From an uncultured Sutterella sp. (lineage in GTDB: Bacteria > Pseudomonadota > Gammaproteobacteria > Burkholderiales > Burkholderiaceae_F), in assembly GCA_905213905.1 (NCBI GenBank), contig CAJMKD010000002.1, positions 186,001 through 250,000 on the forward strand: 64,000 bases of DNA. The letters run 5' to 3'. A program made the position numbers and the translations under genes. Within the stretch, counting starts at the first letter, position 1. Each line of letters begins with the position of its first letter. The notes below the pieces were generated by a model. That model worked only from the letters and a program-made list of their open reading frames with translations, searched no databases and was not told the DNA's origin. This document shows, one piece after another, positions 35,229 to 45,001 of this stretch.

Positions 35229-37358
35229 TTACTTGCGTTCGCCTTCGCCTTCTTCGCGCAGGAGCGCCTTCATCGAAAGGCGCACGCGACCCTTTTCATC
35301 TGCTTCGATGACCTTGACGCGGACCTTCTGGCCTTCCTTCAGGTAGTCGGAAACCTGATTGACGCGCTCCTTGGCGATCTGGCTGATGTGGAGCAGTCCG
35401 TCCTTGCCGGGCAGGAGCTGCACGATGGCGCCGAAGTCGAGAAGGCGCTGGACGGTGCCTTCGTAGATCTGGCCGACTTCCACTTCAGCCGTGATTTCTT
35501 CAATACGCTTGCGCGCGGCGTCAACGCGGGCCATGTCCGGGCTCGCGATCGTAACCGTGCCGTCGTCTTCGACATTGATCGTCGTGCCGGTTTCTTCCGT
35601 GAGGGCGCGGATGACGGAGCCGCCCTTGCCGATGACGTCGCGGATCTTTTCCGGATTGATCTTGAAGCTCACCATGCGCGGAGCGAAGTCGGAGAGCTCC
35701 TTGGCGCCGCCGCCTGCCATTTCGTGCATCTTGCCGAGGATGTGCTGGCGGCCTTCGTGGGCCTGCGCAAGCGCGGCCTGCATGATTTCAGCCGTGATGC
35801 CTTCGATCTTGATGTCCATCTGTAGGGCCGTGACGCCGTTTTCGGTGCCGGCAACCTTGAAGTCCATGTCGCCGAGGTGGTCTTCATCGCCGAGGATGTC
35901 GGTGAGAACGGCAAACTTGTTGCCTTCCTTGATGAGGCCCATCGCAACGCCGGCAACGTAGTCCTTGAGCGGCACGCCGGCGTCAAGCATCGAGAGGCAG
36001 CCGCCGCAGACGGAGGCCATCGAGCTCGAGCCGTTCGATTCGCAGATTTCAGAGACGACGCGGATCGTGTACTGGAATTCCTCGGGCGAGGGGAGCACCG
36101 CCTTCAGCGCGCGCTTGGCGAGGCGCCCGTGGCCGATTTCGCGGCGCTTCGGGGAGCCGACGCGGCCCGTTTCGCCCGTAGCAAAGGGCGGCATGTTGTA
36201 GTGGAGCATGAAGCGCTCGTGCGTTTCTTCGCAGAGGCCGTCGATGATCTGTTCGTCCTGCTTCGTGCCGAGCGTCGTGACGACAAGCGCCTGGGTTTCG
36301 CCGCGGGTGAAGAGGGCGGAGCCGTGCGCGCGCGGCAGCAGCCCCTGGCGGATTTCGATGGGGCGAACCGTGCGGGTGTCGCGGCCGTCGATGCGGGGCT
36401 CGCCGTTGAGAATCTTCGAGCGAACGAGCTTGGCTTCGAGTTCAAAGAGAATGCCGTGCACTTCGTTCATGTCCGCGGGCTCGGTGCCGGCGACTTCGGC
36501 GTCGGCGGCAAGCTGTGCCTCGACGGCTTCGTAAACTTCGCGAAGTTTGTCATTGCGGGCCTGCTTCGAGCGGATCGAATAGGCTTCCTTCAAGCCGGCG
36601 TCGGCGATTTCGACGATGCGGGCGATGAGCGCTTCATTGCGGGCGGGCGGCTGCCAATCCCAGGCGGGCTTGCCGGCTTCGGCGACGAGGTCGTTGATCG
36701 CTTCAATCGCGACCTGCATTTCGCGATGGCCGAACATGACGGCGTCGAGCATCGTCTTTTCGGGCAGCATGTCGGCTTCGGATTCAACCATGAGAACGGC
36801 GCGTTCCGTGCCGGCCACAACGAGGTCGAGGCGGGAGTGCTTGAGTTCTTCCGTCGTGGGATTGAGAACGAACTTGTCGTCGATGTAGCCCACGCGGCAG
36901 GCGCCGATCGGGCCGCGGAAGGGGATGCCGGAGATGGCAAGCGCTGCGGAGGCGCCGATCATCGCAGGAATGTCCGGATCGACCATCGGGTCGGCCGAGA
37001 GCACGTGGATGATGACCTGCACTTCATTGAAGAAGCCGTCCGGGAAAAGCGGACGGATCGGGCGGTCGATGAGGCGGCTCGTAAGCGTTTCCTTTTCGGA
37101 AGGACGGCCTTCGCGCTTGAAGAACCCGCCCGGAATCTTGCCCGCGGCGTACGTCTTTTCAATGTAGTCGACCGTGAGCGGGAAGAAGTCCTGGCCAGGC
37201 TTCGTTTCCTTCTTGGCGACGACCGTGGCGAGAACGACCGTATCGTCCATGCGGCAGATGCAGGCGCCCGTGGCCTGACGGGCAATTTCGCCCGTTTCAA
37301 GCGTGACGTCGTGGTTGCCGAACTTAAAGGACTTCGTGACTTTGTTGAACATCGTCAT
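35229..37358 (-). CDS. pnp: Polyribonucleotide nucleotidyltransferase
   Basis: A 709-residue phosphorolytic exoribonuclease and degradosome component. Two RNase PH-like domains are visible (N-terminal with [32 protein letters not shown], second with [15 protein letters not shown]), then a KH domain ([17 protein letters not shown]) and an S1 domain ([33 protein letters not shown]). Length matches the family (E. coli 711). The start at 37358 (MTMFNKV) has GGAG about 11 bases upstream. It follows rpsO, as in most proteobacteria. Confidence 0.96.
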   Translation of the reverse strand: MTMFNKVTKSFKFGNHDVTLETGEIARQATGACICRMDDTVVLATVVAKKETKPGQDFFPLTVDYIEKTYAAGKIPGGFFKREGRPSEKETLTSRLIDRPIRPLFPDGFFNEVQVIIHVLSADPMVDPDIPAMIGASAALAISGIPFRGPIGACRVGYIDDKFVLNPTTEELKHSRLDLVVAGTERAVLMVESEADMLPEKTMLDAVMFGHREMQVAIEAINDLVAEAGKPAWDWQPPARNEALIARIVEIADAGLKEAYSIRSKQARNDKLREVYEAVEAQLAADAEVAGTEPADMNEVHGILFELEAKLVRSKILNGEPRIDGRDTRTVRPIEIRQGLLPRAHGSALFTRGETQALVVTTLGTKQDEQIIDGLCEETHERFMLHYNMPPFATGETGRVGSPKRREIGHGRLAKRALKAVLPSPEEFQYTIRVVSEICESNGSSSMASVCGGCLSMLDAGVPLKDYVAGVAMGLIKEGNKFAVLTDILGDEDHLGDMDFKVAGTENGVTALQMDIKIEGITAEIMQAALAQAHEGRQHILGKMHEMAGGGAKELSDFAPRMVSFKINPEKIRDVIGKGGSVIRALTEETGTTINVEDDGTVTIASPDMARVDAARKRIEEITAEVEVGQIYEGTVQRLLDFGAIVQLLPGKDGLLHISQIAKERVNQVSDYLKEGQKVRVKVIEADEKGRVRLSMKALLREEGEGERK

Positions 37359-37737
37359 GTGCTTTTGAACTCCAAAAGTTGGGTGATGCCGCAAATTCCA
37401 CGGTCCGATCCCGAAGCTTCTGCCAGCGCGCTCGAAGCGGGCTTCCTGCGGGAAGCTCGTCTCCGCCCGGGAAACGAGTTCCTCAGGCACGCTGCGGTCA
37501 AAGCGTTCTCCGTGCAGGAAACGGAAAGCGCTTTAATCGCAACGCGACGGATTCGGGCGGCGTTGCCTTTAGCGGTGGGCTAGAGACCGTGCCGATCGCT
37601 TTTTGCGTTCGGCAGTGCGGCGGTTGTTGATAGGAACCGAAGCATTGTAAGCATTCGGCAGCGGGATTCGCATCCCCTAGATGCGACGACGGCCTGTCGT
37701 TGATCGGCAGGCCGTTGTCTGAAGAATGGGATCCGTC
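37359..37737 (-). promoter_or_regulatory. rpsO-pnp spacer with strong stem-loops in the pnp leader
   Basis: 379 bases with no gene. In the pnp transcript there are an imperfect 14-bp hairpin (37500-37513 with 37521-37534) and a perfect GCTTCC/GGAAGC hairpin with TGCG loop near 37448-37463. In E. coli, pnp is autoregulated through RNase III cleavage of a leader hairpin; a similar role here is inferred. A weaker stem at 37686-37714 may end the rpsO message. Confidence 0.45.
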
Positions 37738-38004
37738 TTACTTACGGAGATTGAGCGCGTCAATCAGCTTGCGGTAAGCATTGAGATCGGTGCGCTTCAG
37801 GTAGTCGAGGAGCTTGCGGCGGCGCGAAACCATGCGGAGAAGGCCGCGGCGGGAGTGATGATCCTTGGCGTGAACCTTGAAGTGCTCGGTGAGATGGTTG
37901 ATGCGGGCCGTGAGGAGCGCCACCTGGACTTCGGGAGAGCCGGTGTCGCCTTCGGCGCGCTGGAACTTGGCAACGATCTCGGACTTCTTCATTTCAACGG
38001 ACAT
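37738..38004 (-). CDS. rpsO: 30S ribosomal protein S15
   Basis: An 88-residue primary 16S rRNA-binding protein of the small subunit platform. The family signature is complete: [39 protein letters not shown] followed by RRRKLLDYL. It lies upstream of pnp, the classic rpsO-pnp pairing. Confidence 0.98.
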   Translation of the reverse strand: MSVEMKKSEIVAKFQRAEGDTGSPEVQVALLTARINHLTEHFKVHAKDHHSRRGLLRMVSRRRKLLDYLKRTDLNAYRKLIDALNLRK

Positions 38005-38259
38005 TGGAATTCCTGGTAAAGAAATAAAAGCAACTTGCGGACACGAGCGTTGATACTCGAGCCGTGAAAGCGCGCATTTTAGACGGTGCGCTATTGCGCA
38101 TGCAAGCGTCCGAACGAGTTTTTTTGCATTTTGGAATCGCGCTGCTGCTTGTGCGGCGCGAAGGCTCCTTCAGCTGCCTCGCGGCGCCTGGCTTTGGCGC
38201 AGATTTTGCTGCGGTTCCGAGGGTCCGCAGGGCCGCGATCCGATGACGATAAAGAAGCA

Positions 38260-38300
38260 AAACGGGGCGAAGCGCCTTTTTTCGGCGGTTCGCCCCGTTT
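38260..38300 (-). terminator. Terminator hairpin after the ABC permease gene
   Basis: AAACGGGGCGA (38260-38270) pairs with TCGCCCCGTTT (38290-38300), enclosing a T6 run. It is symmetric enough to work in either direction. Confidence 0.65.
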
Positions 38301-38318
38301 GGTGTTGGGTGCTTTCAA

Positions 38319-38984
38319 TCAGCGTTCGTCAGATTTCTTGAAGCGCTTCTCAAGACGCGAGACAAGCTGCGAAATCGTGAGCGTCATGATGAGGTAAAGA
38401 ATCGCAACGCAGGTCCAGATTTCGAGCGTGCCGTAGGTTTCGGCAATGATGAGCTGGCCCGAGCGCGTCAGTTCTTCAAAGCCGATCACGGAAACGAGGG
38501 ACGAGTCCTTCAGCATGGCGATGAATTCGTTGCCGAGCGGTGGAATGATGCGCTTGAAGGCCTGCGGCAGCACGATGTAGCGCATCGTCTGGCGATAGGT
38601 CATGCCGAGCGAGAGGCCGGCGCGGATCTGGCCGAGCGAAATCGACTGAATGCCGCCGCGGAAGATTTCAGCAATGTAGGCGCCCGAATTGAGCGAGCAA
38701 GCCGTCACGGCGGCAATGAACGGGTCGATGCGGTGGCCGATGAGCGCAGGGAGCGCGAAGTAGATGATGAAGATCTGAATGAGGAGCGGCGTGCCGCGGA
38801 TCACGTCCACGTAAACCTTGGCCGGAATGCGCAGGATCGCAAGCCGGGAGAGCTGACCGAGACCGAGGATGAGGCCGAGGATGAGGCCGAGGCCGACGGC
38901 GAGCGCCGTGATCTCCAACGTGAGGCCTGCGCCGCGAAGCAGAAGAGGAATGCTGTTGAGGATGAGCGAGAGATCGAATTCCAT
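38319..38984 (-). CDS. Polar amino-acid ABC transporter permease
   Basis: A 221-residue inner-membrane permease of the His/Glu/Gln/Arg/opine family. It has about five hydrophobic segments (first near residues 8-32, LLLRGAGLTLEITALAVGLGLILGLI), the VIRGTPLLIQIF motif, and the cytoplasmic EAA loop as GQIRAGLSLGMTYRQTMRYIVLPQAFKRIIPPLGNEF. The start at 38984 (MEFDLSLILN) is chosen by family alignment; there is no clear ribosome-binding site. The binding protein gene lies 171 bases upstream on the same strand. The ATPase gene is not in this window next to it. Confidence 0.93.
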   Translation of the reverse strand: MEFDLSLILNSIPLLLRGAGLTLEITALAVGLGLILGLILGLGQLSRLAILRIPAKVYVDVIRGTPLLIQIFIIYFALPALIGHRIDPFIAAVTACSLNSGAYIAEIFRGGIQSISLGQIRAGLSLGMTYRQTMRYIVLPQAFKRIIPPLGNEFIAMLKDSSLVSVIGFEELTRSGQLIIAETYGTLEIWTCVAILYLIMTLTISQLVSRLEKRFKKSDER

Positions 38985-39155
38985 GGCGGATTGTTGTTTG
39001 AGCGCCTTGCGCGCGCGGCTTGTCTCCATGCGCGCGGCCAGTGGCGTGCGGTTTTATTGTTGTGCTGAGCGGGGCCGCGTGAAGGCGCTGCCGAAGCGGC
39101 GCGCCGGCGCGGTCCCGCTCTCTTTGATTCGACTTTGCGAAGTTCTTTCGGGCCG

Positions 39156-39911
39156 TTATTCGGCGAACCACTTCTCGAAGATCTTCCGAGCTTCGCCGGA
39201 AGCTTCAAGTTCGTCGTAGGCCTTGTTGAGCTTTTCGAGGAGCGCAGTGTTGTCCTTCTTCACGGCAAAGCCGAAGCTCGCGGCGTCTTCCATCGCAGGC
39301 TGCAGCTGCAGGTTCTTTGCAAGCTTGGGCTGGCTCTTGAGGAAGTACCCGATCACGGGACGATCGAGAATCACGGCGTCGGCGCTTCCCGTAGAAAGCG
39401 CCATGAAGGCGTCGCTCGTCGTGTTGAAGGCCGTGACCTTCGCGTCCTTGATGCTCTTGGCCTTGTCGGCGCCCGTCGTGCCGATCTGCACGGCGATCGG
39501 ACGGCCGGCAAGGTCGTCGAACTTCGCGAATTTCTGAGCGTCGGCCTTGCGGACAAGCATCGAGAGCCCCGTCTGGTAGTAGGGCTTCGTGAAGGCGACG
39601 CGTTCCGCGCGCTCGGGCGTGATGGACATGCCGGAGGCAACCACGTCGATCGTGCCCGTCATGATTGCGGGCAGCAGCGCGTCAAAGCCCATGTTGAGGA
39701 TCTTGACGTCATAGCCCGCCTTGTCGGCGACGGCGCGGATGAGATCGATGTCAAAGCCCGAGAATTCCTTTGTCTTCGTGTCGAGGAATTCAAAGGGCGC
39801 AAACGTGGGCTCCGTGCCGACGCGCAGCAGTTCGCGCGCCTGCGCGCATGTGAGGGAGGCGCCAGCAGCGCAAAGGGCGCAGAGAAGAACGGCGGCTTTC
39901 TTGAAAGACAT
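39156..39911 (-). CDS. Polar amino-acid ABC transporter substrate-binding protein
   Basis: A 251-residue periplasmic binding protein, family 3. It starts MSFKKAAVLLCALCAAGASLTCAQA, a signal peptide cleaved near residue 25. The mature part has LRVGTEPTFAPFEFLDTKTKEFSGFDIDLIRAVA, the family signature GFDALLPAIMTGTIDVVASGMSITPERAE, and AVQIGTTGA in the second lobe. It resembles GlnH/HisJ-type receptors; the amino acid bound cannot be read. The ATG at 39911 follows AAGGAA. It pairs with the permease downstream. Confidence 0.93.
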   Translation of the reverse strand: MSFKKAAVLLCALCAAGASLTCAQARELLRVGTEPTFAPFEFLDTKTKEFSGFDIDLIRAVADKAGYDVKILNMGFDALLPAIMTGTIDVVASGMSITPERAERVAFTKPYYQTGLSMLVRKADAQKFAKFDDLAGRPIAVQIGTTGADKAKSIKDAKVTAFNTTSDAFMALSTGSADAVILDRPVIGYFLKSQPKLAKNLQLQPAMEDAASFGFAVKKDNTALLEKLNKAYDELEASGEARKIFEKWFAE

Positions 39912-40383
39912 GATGCGGATTCCTTCTGAAGGCGGGCGTTCGTGCGTCGGTCTCGCAACCTTCAGCGCATTCGAGACATGCGCCCGCGGCTTGTGTTTCG
40001 GTGAGCGCCGGTCGCATCGGAAAAGAGCGGCAGGGAGCCTGCGGCGTCCGGCGTATTTTCGAGGAATCTTACTGAAGCGGACGGTTAATTTTCGGCAGCG
40101 GAGCTTCAAAATCGCCGCTCATTTGATCTGACGAGGGTATAGGGGCGCGTATTCCGTTCATTGGTCGAAATCCTTGCTGCACAGTCAACAAGAGGCGCTG
40201 ATTAGGCGGAAATTTGTCGACATTTTGCGCGAAGCCGTCGATTTATGATTCGACGTGTTAGGTGCGCGTTCGGGACTGAAGCATGTGAAGAGCGCCGCAT
40301 TCAGAAAGAAGATACGGCGCTCTTTCAATCGCATTGCTTCAAATGCGGCAAGGCAGATCCAGACATGAAAGCGAGGCGCTCGG
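39912..40383. other. Intergenic region between the binding protein and dnaQ
   Basis: 472 bases without a credible gene. A stem GAGCGCCG/CGGCGCTC at about 40290-40325 may mark the end of dnaQ transcription, though neither side has a strong T run. Promoter elements for the binding protein were not recognised. Confidence 0.4.
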
Positions 40384-41166
40384 TCAAGCGTTTGCTGACT
40401 GAGGCGGCTGCGCTGCGGGCGCAGCATCGCTCTCGCTCGGCACGGCTTCCGCTTTTTCTGCTTTTTCGGCTTCGAGCTTATGCCAGGCGCAGAGCGCCTT
40501 GCACTTTTTGTCAGCAATGCCAAGGATTCGTTCGTGTTCGGCGAGCTCTTCCGGCTTGGCCTTGAGAACAAAGAAGGCGTCCGGCTTCGGAATCGGCGGG
40601 ATGTCGTCGACGCCCACCTCGGTGAGCGAGAGCGAGTCCTGGCCGCGCGAGAGCGAGAGGTAAACCTCTGCGAGAAGCTGCGCGTCAAGAAGCGCGCCGT
40701 GGAATGTTCGGCTTGAATTGTCGATTTCGTAGTAGCGGCAGAGACTGTCGAGGCTCACGGCCTTGCCGGGCAGGAGCTGCTTGGCAAGCTTGACCGTGTC
40801 GATGACATCGCAGTAGTCGCGGATGCGGCCCTTGCCGATGCGGCCGAGCTCCATGTCGAGGAAGGCTGTGTCGAAGGCGGCATTGTGGATGATGAGAGTC
40901 GAGCCTTTCACGAAATTGAGAAAGCGGTCGGCCACTTGAGCGAACACGGGCTTGTCGGCAAGAAACTCGTTCGTGAGGCCATGGACGTCGATTGCTTCCT
41001 GCGGGACTTCGCGCTCAGGGTTGATGTAGAGCTGCAGCTGATTTTCCGAGCCTGTCTTGATCAGGCGCCCGTCAAGTGCGACGCAGCCGATTTCAACGAG
41101 CCGGTCTCCGTTCTCCGGATAGAGGCCGGTGGTTTCTGTGTCGAGCGAAATAAGGCGTTGAGGCAT
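40384..41166 (-). CDS. dnaQ: DNA polymerase III epsilon subunit (proofreading exonuclease)
   Basis: A 260-residue DEDDh 3'-5' exonuclease that proofreads for the replicative polymerase. Exo I is SLDTETTGL near residue 8, Exo II is HNAAFDTAFLDMEL near 95, and Exo III is FHGALLDAQLLAEVYL (His and Asp). The C-terminal 70 residues, which should contact the alpha subunit, end in a low-complexity Lys/Glu/Ala stretch. rnhA, its common neighbour, is not adjacent; a tRNA-Gly lies upstream. Confidence 0.95.
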   Translation of the reverse strand: MPQRLISLDTETTGLYPENGDRLVEIGCVALDGRLIKTGSENQLQLYINPEREVPQEAIDVHGLTNEFLADKPVFAQVADRFLNFVKGSTLIIHNAAFDTAFLDMELGRIGKGRIRDYCDVIDTVKLAKQLLPGKAVSLDSLCRYYEIDNSSRTFHGALLDAQLLAEVYLSLSRGQDSLSLTEVGVDDIPPIPKPDAFFVLKAKPEELAEHERILGIADKKCKALCAWHKLEAEKAEKAEAVPSESDAAPAAQPPQSANA

Positions 41167-41497
41167 CGCGAAAGTCCTTCAATGACGAGTGAAAGCAGTG
41201 GCTCTAAAGCCTGTAAAGACCGATAAGGAGGGAGAAAGGCTTATAGGGCAGAGGAGCGCCAATGAGGCGTGAGAAAAAAATGCCGGTCAGTTCGCTCGCT
41301 CAGATGAAGCGCATTGTATCGGCTTGGACGGCAGCGACGGCCCAATGTCCTCGCCCGTCGCAGCTAACTGCTCGGCCAAGCATGCTCAAGCTGCTTTCGA
41401 TAGGCTTCAGCGGGAGGCTTGATTCGCTTCGCAATCCGTCCGGAAACAACAAAGCCCGCTGCGCATCGTTGTCGCATCGGGCTTCTGTCGGAAATTC
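41167..41497. other. Spacer between dnaQ and tRNA-Gly with a terminator for the tRNA
   Basis: 331 bases without a gene. At 41449-41485 a stem (AGCCCG-ATGCG with CGCA-CGGGCT) is followed on the minus strand by TTGTTGTTT and should end the tRNA-Gly transcript. The remainder presumably carries the dnaQ promoter, which I could not place. Confidence 0.5.
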
Positions 41498-41572
41498 TGG
41501 AGCGGGCGAAGGGAGTCGAACCCTCGTCATCAGCTTGGGAAGCTGAGGTAATAGCCGTTATACGACGCCCGC
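41498..41572 (-). tRNA. tRNA-Gly (anticodon CCC)
   Basis: A 75-base cloverleaf with encoded CCA. The acceptor GCGGGCG pairs with CGCCCGC. The stem TCAGC/GCTGA encloses TTCCCAA, giving anticodon CCC, which reads GGG. Confidence 0.93.
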
Positions 41573-41716
41573 GTGAACGAGAAACTGAATTCTAGCGGCA
41601 AACCTGATTCGGCGTGAAGCTGGAAACATTTTGTTTCAAATGCTGATTCATGCCTGCGGCGCTGTAGGGGCTTCGAAGAGGCAGACGCTGCTGCGCTGAA
41701 CGAAGCCCGCAAAGCA

Positions 41717-43765
41717 TCAGGCTTCCTTCTCGTCCGACACGATGCCGGTAAGCCGCAGGAGCGCGTCGATTCGAGGCTTGCGGCCGCGGAAGGCAACGAA
41801 GTTTTCCATTGCGTCCCGGCTCGAGCCGCGCTCGAGAATTTCGGTGAGGAAGCGCCGCCCCGTTTCCGGATTGCGGATTCCTGTCTCTTCGAACGCTTCG
41901 AAGCAGTCGCAGGAGAGCACTTCAGACCACTTGTAGCTGTAGTAGCCAGCAGCGTAGCCGCCCGCAAAGATGTGCGCAAAGCTCTGCGGGAAGCGGTCGT
42001 AGTCGGGCGGGAAAACGACGGCGACTTCACGGCGTACAGCAGCAAGAAGCGCTCGGACGTCGTCTTTTTCCGGGTCAAAAGTCGTGTGCAGCAGCATGTC
42101 GAAGAGTGCGAACTCCACCTGACGGACGCAGGCGGCGCCCGCAAGGAAGTTCTTCGCGGCGAGCATCTTGTCGAAAAGTTCGTCGGGAAGCGTCTCGCCC
42201 GTCTCGACGTGGCAGGAGATGCTTTTGACGACGTCGCGGTCCCAGGCAAAGTTTTCAAGGAACTGGCTCGGCGTTTCGACGGCGTCCCATTCGACGCCGT
42301 TGATGCCGGAGACGCCCGCTTCGGTCTGCGCGGTGAGGAGGTGGTGGAGCGTGTGGCCGAATTCGTGAAAGAGCGTCGTCACTTCATCGTGCGTGAGCGT
42401 GGCGGGCTTGCCGTTCACGGGGGCAGCGAAGTTGCAGACGAGGTACGCCACAGGCGTCACGAGCCGGCCGTCGCGGATCGTGCGCGTGCGTTCGCCATCC
42501 ATCCAGGCGCCGGAGCGCTTGCCTTCGCGGGCATAGAGATCTGCGTAGAAATTAGCGATTTTTTGCCCGTCGCGCCGAACCTCGAAGAACTTGACGTCGG
42601 GATGCCAGAGAGAAGCCTCTGCAGGCACGATTTCAATGCCGAAGAGCGTTTCGACGAGCTTAAAGAGTCCCGCGAATACCGTGGGCTCCGTGAAGTAGCG
42701 CTTCACTTCGGCGTCGGAATAGCTGAAGCGCGATTCGCGAAGCTTTTCGCTTGCGTAGGGGCGATCCCAGGGTTCGACCTTATCAAGGCCAAGTTCGCTG
42801 CGTGCGAATTCGTTGACTTCGCGCACGTCTGCTTCTGCCTTGGACTTGGAGCGCCTGGCGAGGTCGCGCAGGAATTCGAGCACCGCTTCGGGACTCTCGG
42901 CCATCTTGGTCGCGAGCGAAAGTGCAGCGAAGTTCGGAAAGCCGAGGAGCGACGCCTCTTCGCGGCGCAGCTTCAGGATTTCCGTCATGAGGGGCGTGTT
43001 GTCGAAGCGTCCGCCGTCGAATTCGGCTGCACGCGTCGAGAAGGCGCGGTAGAGCGCTTCACGAATGCCGCGGTCGTTGCAGTACTTCATGGCGGGCAGA
43101 TACGACGGGAACTGGAGCGTGATGCGCCAGCCTTCTTTCCCGGCAGCTTTTGCGCTTGCTTCATAGAGCGCGAGCGTTTCTTCAGGGATGCCTGCAAGCT
43201 TGGCCTTGTCGGTTACGACAAGCTCGAAGGCGTTCGTCGCGTCAAGCAGGTTTTCGCTGAATTTCTGCGAAGCCTGCGAAAGCGCCTGACCGATTGCCTT
43301 GACGCGTTCGCGCTTCGCTTCGGGCAGCGCTGCGCCAGAAAGAACAAAGTCGCGGATTTCGCGCTTCACGATGCGCTGGCGCACGGCCGAAAGGCTCTTG
43401 AAAGCCGGCGAAGCTTCAATAGCGCGGTACTTGGCGAAAAGCGCCTCGTCCTGAGAGAGGCGGATGAAGCAATCCGTCACGATCGGGAGCGCTGCGTTAT
43501 AGGCATCGCGCAGCGCAGGCGTGTCTACGACTGACTGCAGGTGCCCCACCGCACCCCAGGCGCGGGAAAAGTCGAGCACCGCATTTTCAAGGGGCTCGAC
43601 GACAGCTTCCCAGGTGGCCGGCGTTTCAGCCGCTGTGGCGCGCGCGAGCGCTGCTTCGAGGCGCTCGCGCCAGAAGCGAACGGCTTCGGCGACATGTTCG
43701 GGCTTGACGGCGGCGTAATCGATAAGGTCGGAGAGATCAAGAAGCGGATTTTTGGATTCGGTCAT
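41717..43765 (-). CDS. prlC: Oligopeptidase A (M3 metallopeptidase)
   Basis: A 682-residue cytoplasmic zinc peptidase that degrades signal-peptide fragments and short peptides. The HExxH zinc motif is in TTLFHEFGHTLHHLLT near residue 460, and the M3 helical body includes GVEWDAVETPSQFLENFAWD. Length matches E. coli PrlC (680). The start at 43765 (MTESKNPLLDLSDL) fits the family; the frame is open to 43804. It is followed in the genome by folD upstream on the same strand, with 82 bases between. Confidence 0.95.
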   Translation of the reverse strand: MTESKNPLLDLSDLIDYAAVKPEHVAEAVRFWRERLEAALARATAAETPATWEAVVEPLENAVLDFSRAWGAVGHLQSVVDTPALRDAYNAALPIVTDCFIRLSQDEALFAKYRAIEASPAFKSLSAVRQRIVKREIRDFVLSGAALPEAKRERVKAIGQALSQASQKFSENLLDATNAFELVVTDKAKLAGIPEETLALYEASAKAAGKEGWRITLQFPSYLPAMKYCNDRGIREALYRAFSTRAAEFDGGRFDNTPLMTEILKLRREEASLLGFPNFAALSLATKMAESPEAVLEFLRDLARRSKSKAEADVREVNEFARSELGLDKVEPWDRPYASEKLRESRFSYSDAEVKRYFTEPTVFAGLFKLVETLFGIEIVPAEASLWHPDVKFFEVRRDGQKIANFYADLYAREGKRSGAWMDGERTRTIRDGRLVTPVAYLVCNFAAPVNGKPATLTHDEVTTLFHEFGHTLHHLLTAQTEAGVSGINGVEWDAVETPSQFLENFAWDRDVVKSISCHVETGETLPDELFDKMLAAKNFLAGAACVRQVEFALFDMLLHTTFDPEKDDVRALLAAVRREVAVVFPPDYDRFPQSFAHIFAGGYAAGYYSYKWSEVLSCDCFEAFEETGIRNPETGRRFLTEILERGSSRDAMENFVAFRGRKPRIDALLRLTGIVSDEKEA

Positions 43766-43847
43766 GGTCGAAACAAAAGATGGAAAGCCAAGGCGAGCCG
43801 ACAAAAGGCAGGCGTCTCGGCAATGCTAAGGCAAGCGGCCGGCGGCG

Positions 43848-44720
43848 TCAGAGAGCCGAGGCGCCGGCAAGGCGTCTTCTTGCCGACTCGATGGTATTGG
43901 ACATCAGCATCGCGATCGTCATGGGGCCGACGCCGCCCGGGACCGGCGTAACAACGCCGGCGACGCTGCGCACGTCGGGGGCGACGTCGCCCGTGAGCTT
44001 CCCTTCGGGCGTGCGGTTTGTGCCGACGTCGATCACGATCGCGCCGGGCTTCACCATGTCGCGGGTGACAAGTCCGATCGAGCCCGCGGCAGCGATGATG
44101 ATGTCGGCGCTTCGCGCAAGGTCGCCGAGGTTCTTCGTGCGGCTGTGCGCGACCGTCACGGTTGCATGCTTTTCGAGAAGCATGATGGCAAGCGGCTTGC
44201 CGACAATATTCGAGCGGCCGATCACAAGGACGTTCGCGCCAGCAGGGTCTGCGCCCGCTTCTTCGATCAGCCGCAGCACGCCCAGGGGCGTGCATGGACG
44301 AAAGCCGAGCGTGCGCTGCCCGGTGAGAAGCGCGCCCGCCGAAAGCATGTGGAAGCCGTCGACGTCTTTGTCGGGCGAAATGCGGTCGATCACGGCCTGA
44401 GACGAAATATGCGCAGGTAGCGGCAGCTGCACGAGGATGCCGTCGATCTTTTCGCTCGCGTTTGCGCGGTCGATTTTTTCAAGAAGCGCCGCTTCTGTCG
44501 TCGACGCGGGCAGGATTTCTTCGAAGCATGCGACGCCCGAGCGCTCGCATGCGCGGGTTTTGTTGCGGACATAGACAGCGCTTGCCGGATCGTCGCCCAC
44601 GAGCACGACAAAGAGGCCGGGCTTTCGTCCAAAGCGCGCTTCGAGCGCGGCGGACTTGCGGGCGAGCTCGCTCTCAAGCGCGGTGGCGATGGCTCTGCCG
44701 TCAAGAATGCGGGCCGTCAT
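43848..44720 (-). CDS. folD: Bifunctional methylenetetrahydrofolate dehydrogenase/cyclohydrolase
   Basis: A 290-residue one-carbon enzyme that interconverts methylene- and formyl-tetrahydrofolate with NADP. Motifs: VLVGDDPASAVYVRNKTRACE with the catalytic YxxxK (Y then K), GILVQLPLPAHIS, DKDVDGFH, the NADP-binding VIGRSNIVGKPLA, and PVPGGVGPMTIAMLM at the C-terminus. The ATG at 44720 has GGGAGAGAA just upstream. Confidence 0.96.
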   Translation of the reverse strand: MTARILDGRAIATALESELARKSAALEARFGRKPGLFVVLVGDDPASAVYVRNKTRACERSGVACFEEILPASTTEAALLEKIDRANASEKIDGILVQLPLPAHISSQAVIDRISPDKDVDGFHMLSAGALLTGQRTLGFRPCTPLGVLRLIEEAGADPAGANVLVIGRSNIVGKPLAIMLLEKHATVTVAHSRTKNLGDLARSADIIIAAAGSIGLVTRDMVKPGAIVIDVGTNRTPEGKLTGDVAPDVRSVAGVVTPVPGGVGPMTIAMLMSNTIESARRRLAGASAL

Positions 44721-44910
44721 TTCTCTCCCCCTGATGTTCAAAGAAGCCGACCGATGCGTGCGATGCGGCTAGCGAAAACCCCGATTATAGGCATCAGCGT
44801 GGGTGCCGAAATGATCGGACTTCGACCGAGGGCGATTCTGCCGCGGGCGTTGAAAGGCTTTTTCTTCGGCCAAAACAGTGAACGAATCCCTTTTGCGGCA
44901 AAAACAACAA

Positions 44911-44946
44911 GGCGCCGGTCCTTTCGCCAAGGGGGCCGGCGCCTTT
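44911..44946 (-). terminator. Terminator downstream of the FAD reductase gene
   Basis: AAGGCGCCGG (44909-44918 region) pairs with CCGGCGCCTT (about 44935-44945); on the minus strand TGTTGTTTTT follows. Confidence 0.8.
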
Positions 44947-45001
44947 AGGAATGGTCCGGCCAGCTTGAACAGACCGGACGCAAAGGATCAAACGGGCGCG
45001 A

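Noticed and set aside
35877..37583. A 568-codon open frame opposite pnp
   Set aside because: Antisense shadow of pnp with a repetitive Glu/Arg/Ala composition and no recognisable domain.
39156..40109. A longer start for the ABC binding protein at 40109
   Set aside because: The extra 66 residues are basic and lack similarity; the ATG at 39911 has a good ribosome-binding site and starts a signal peptide.
41972..43534. A 520-codon open frame opposite prlC
   Set aside because: Antisense shadow of a clear M3 peptidase.
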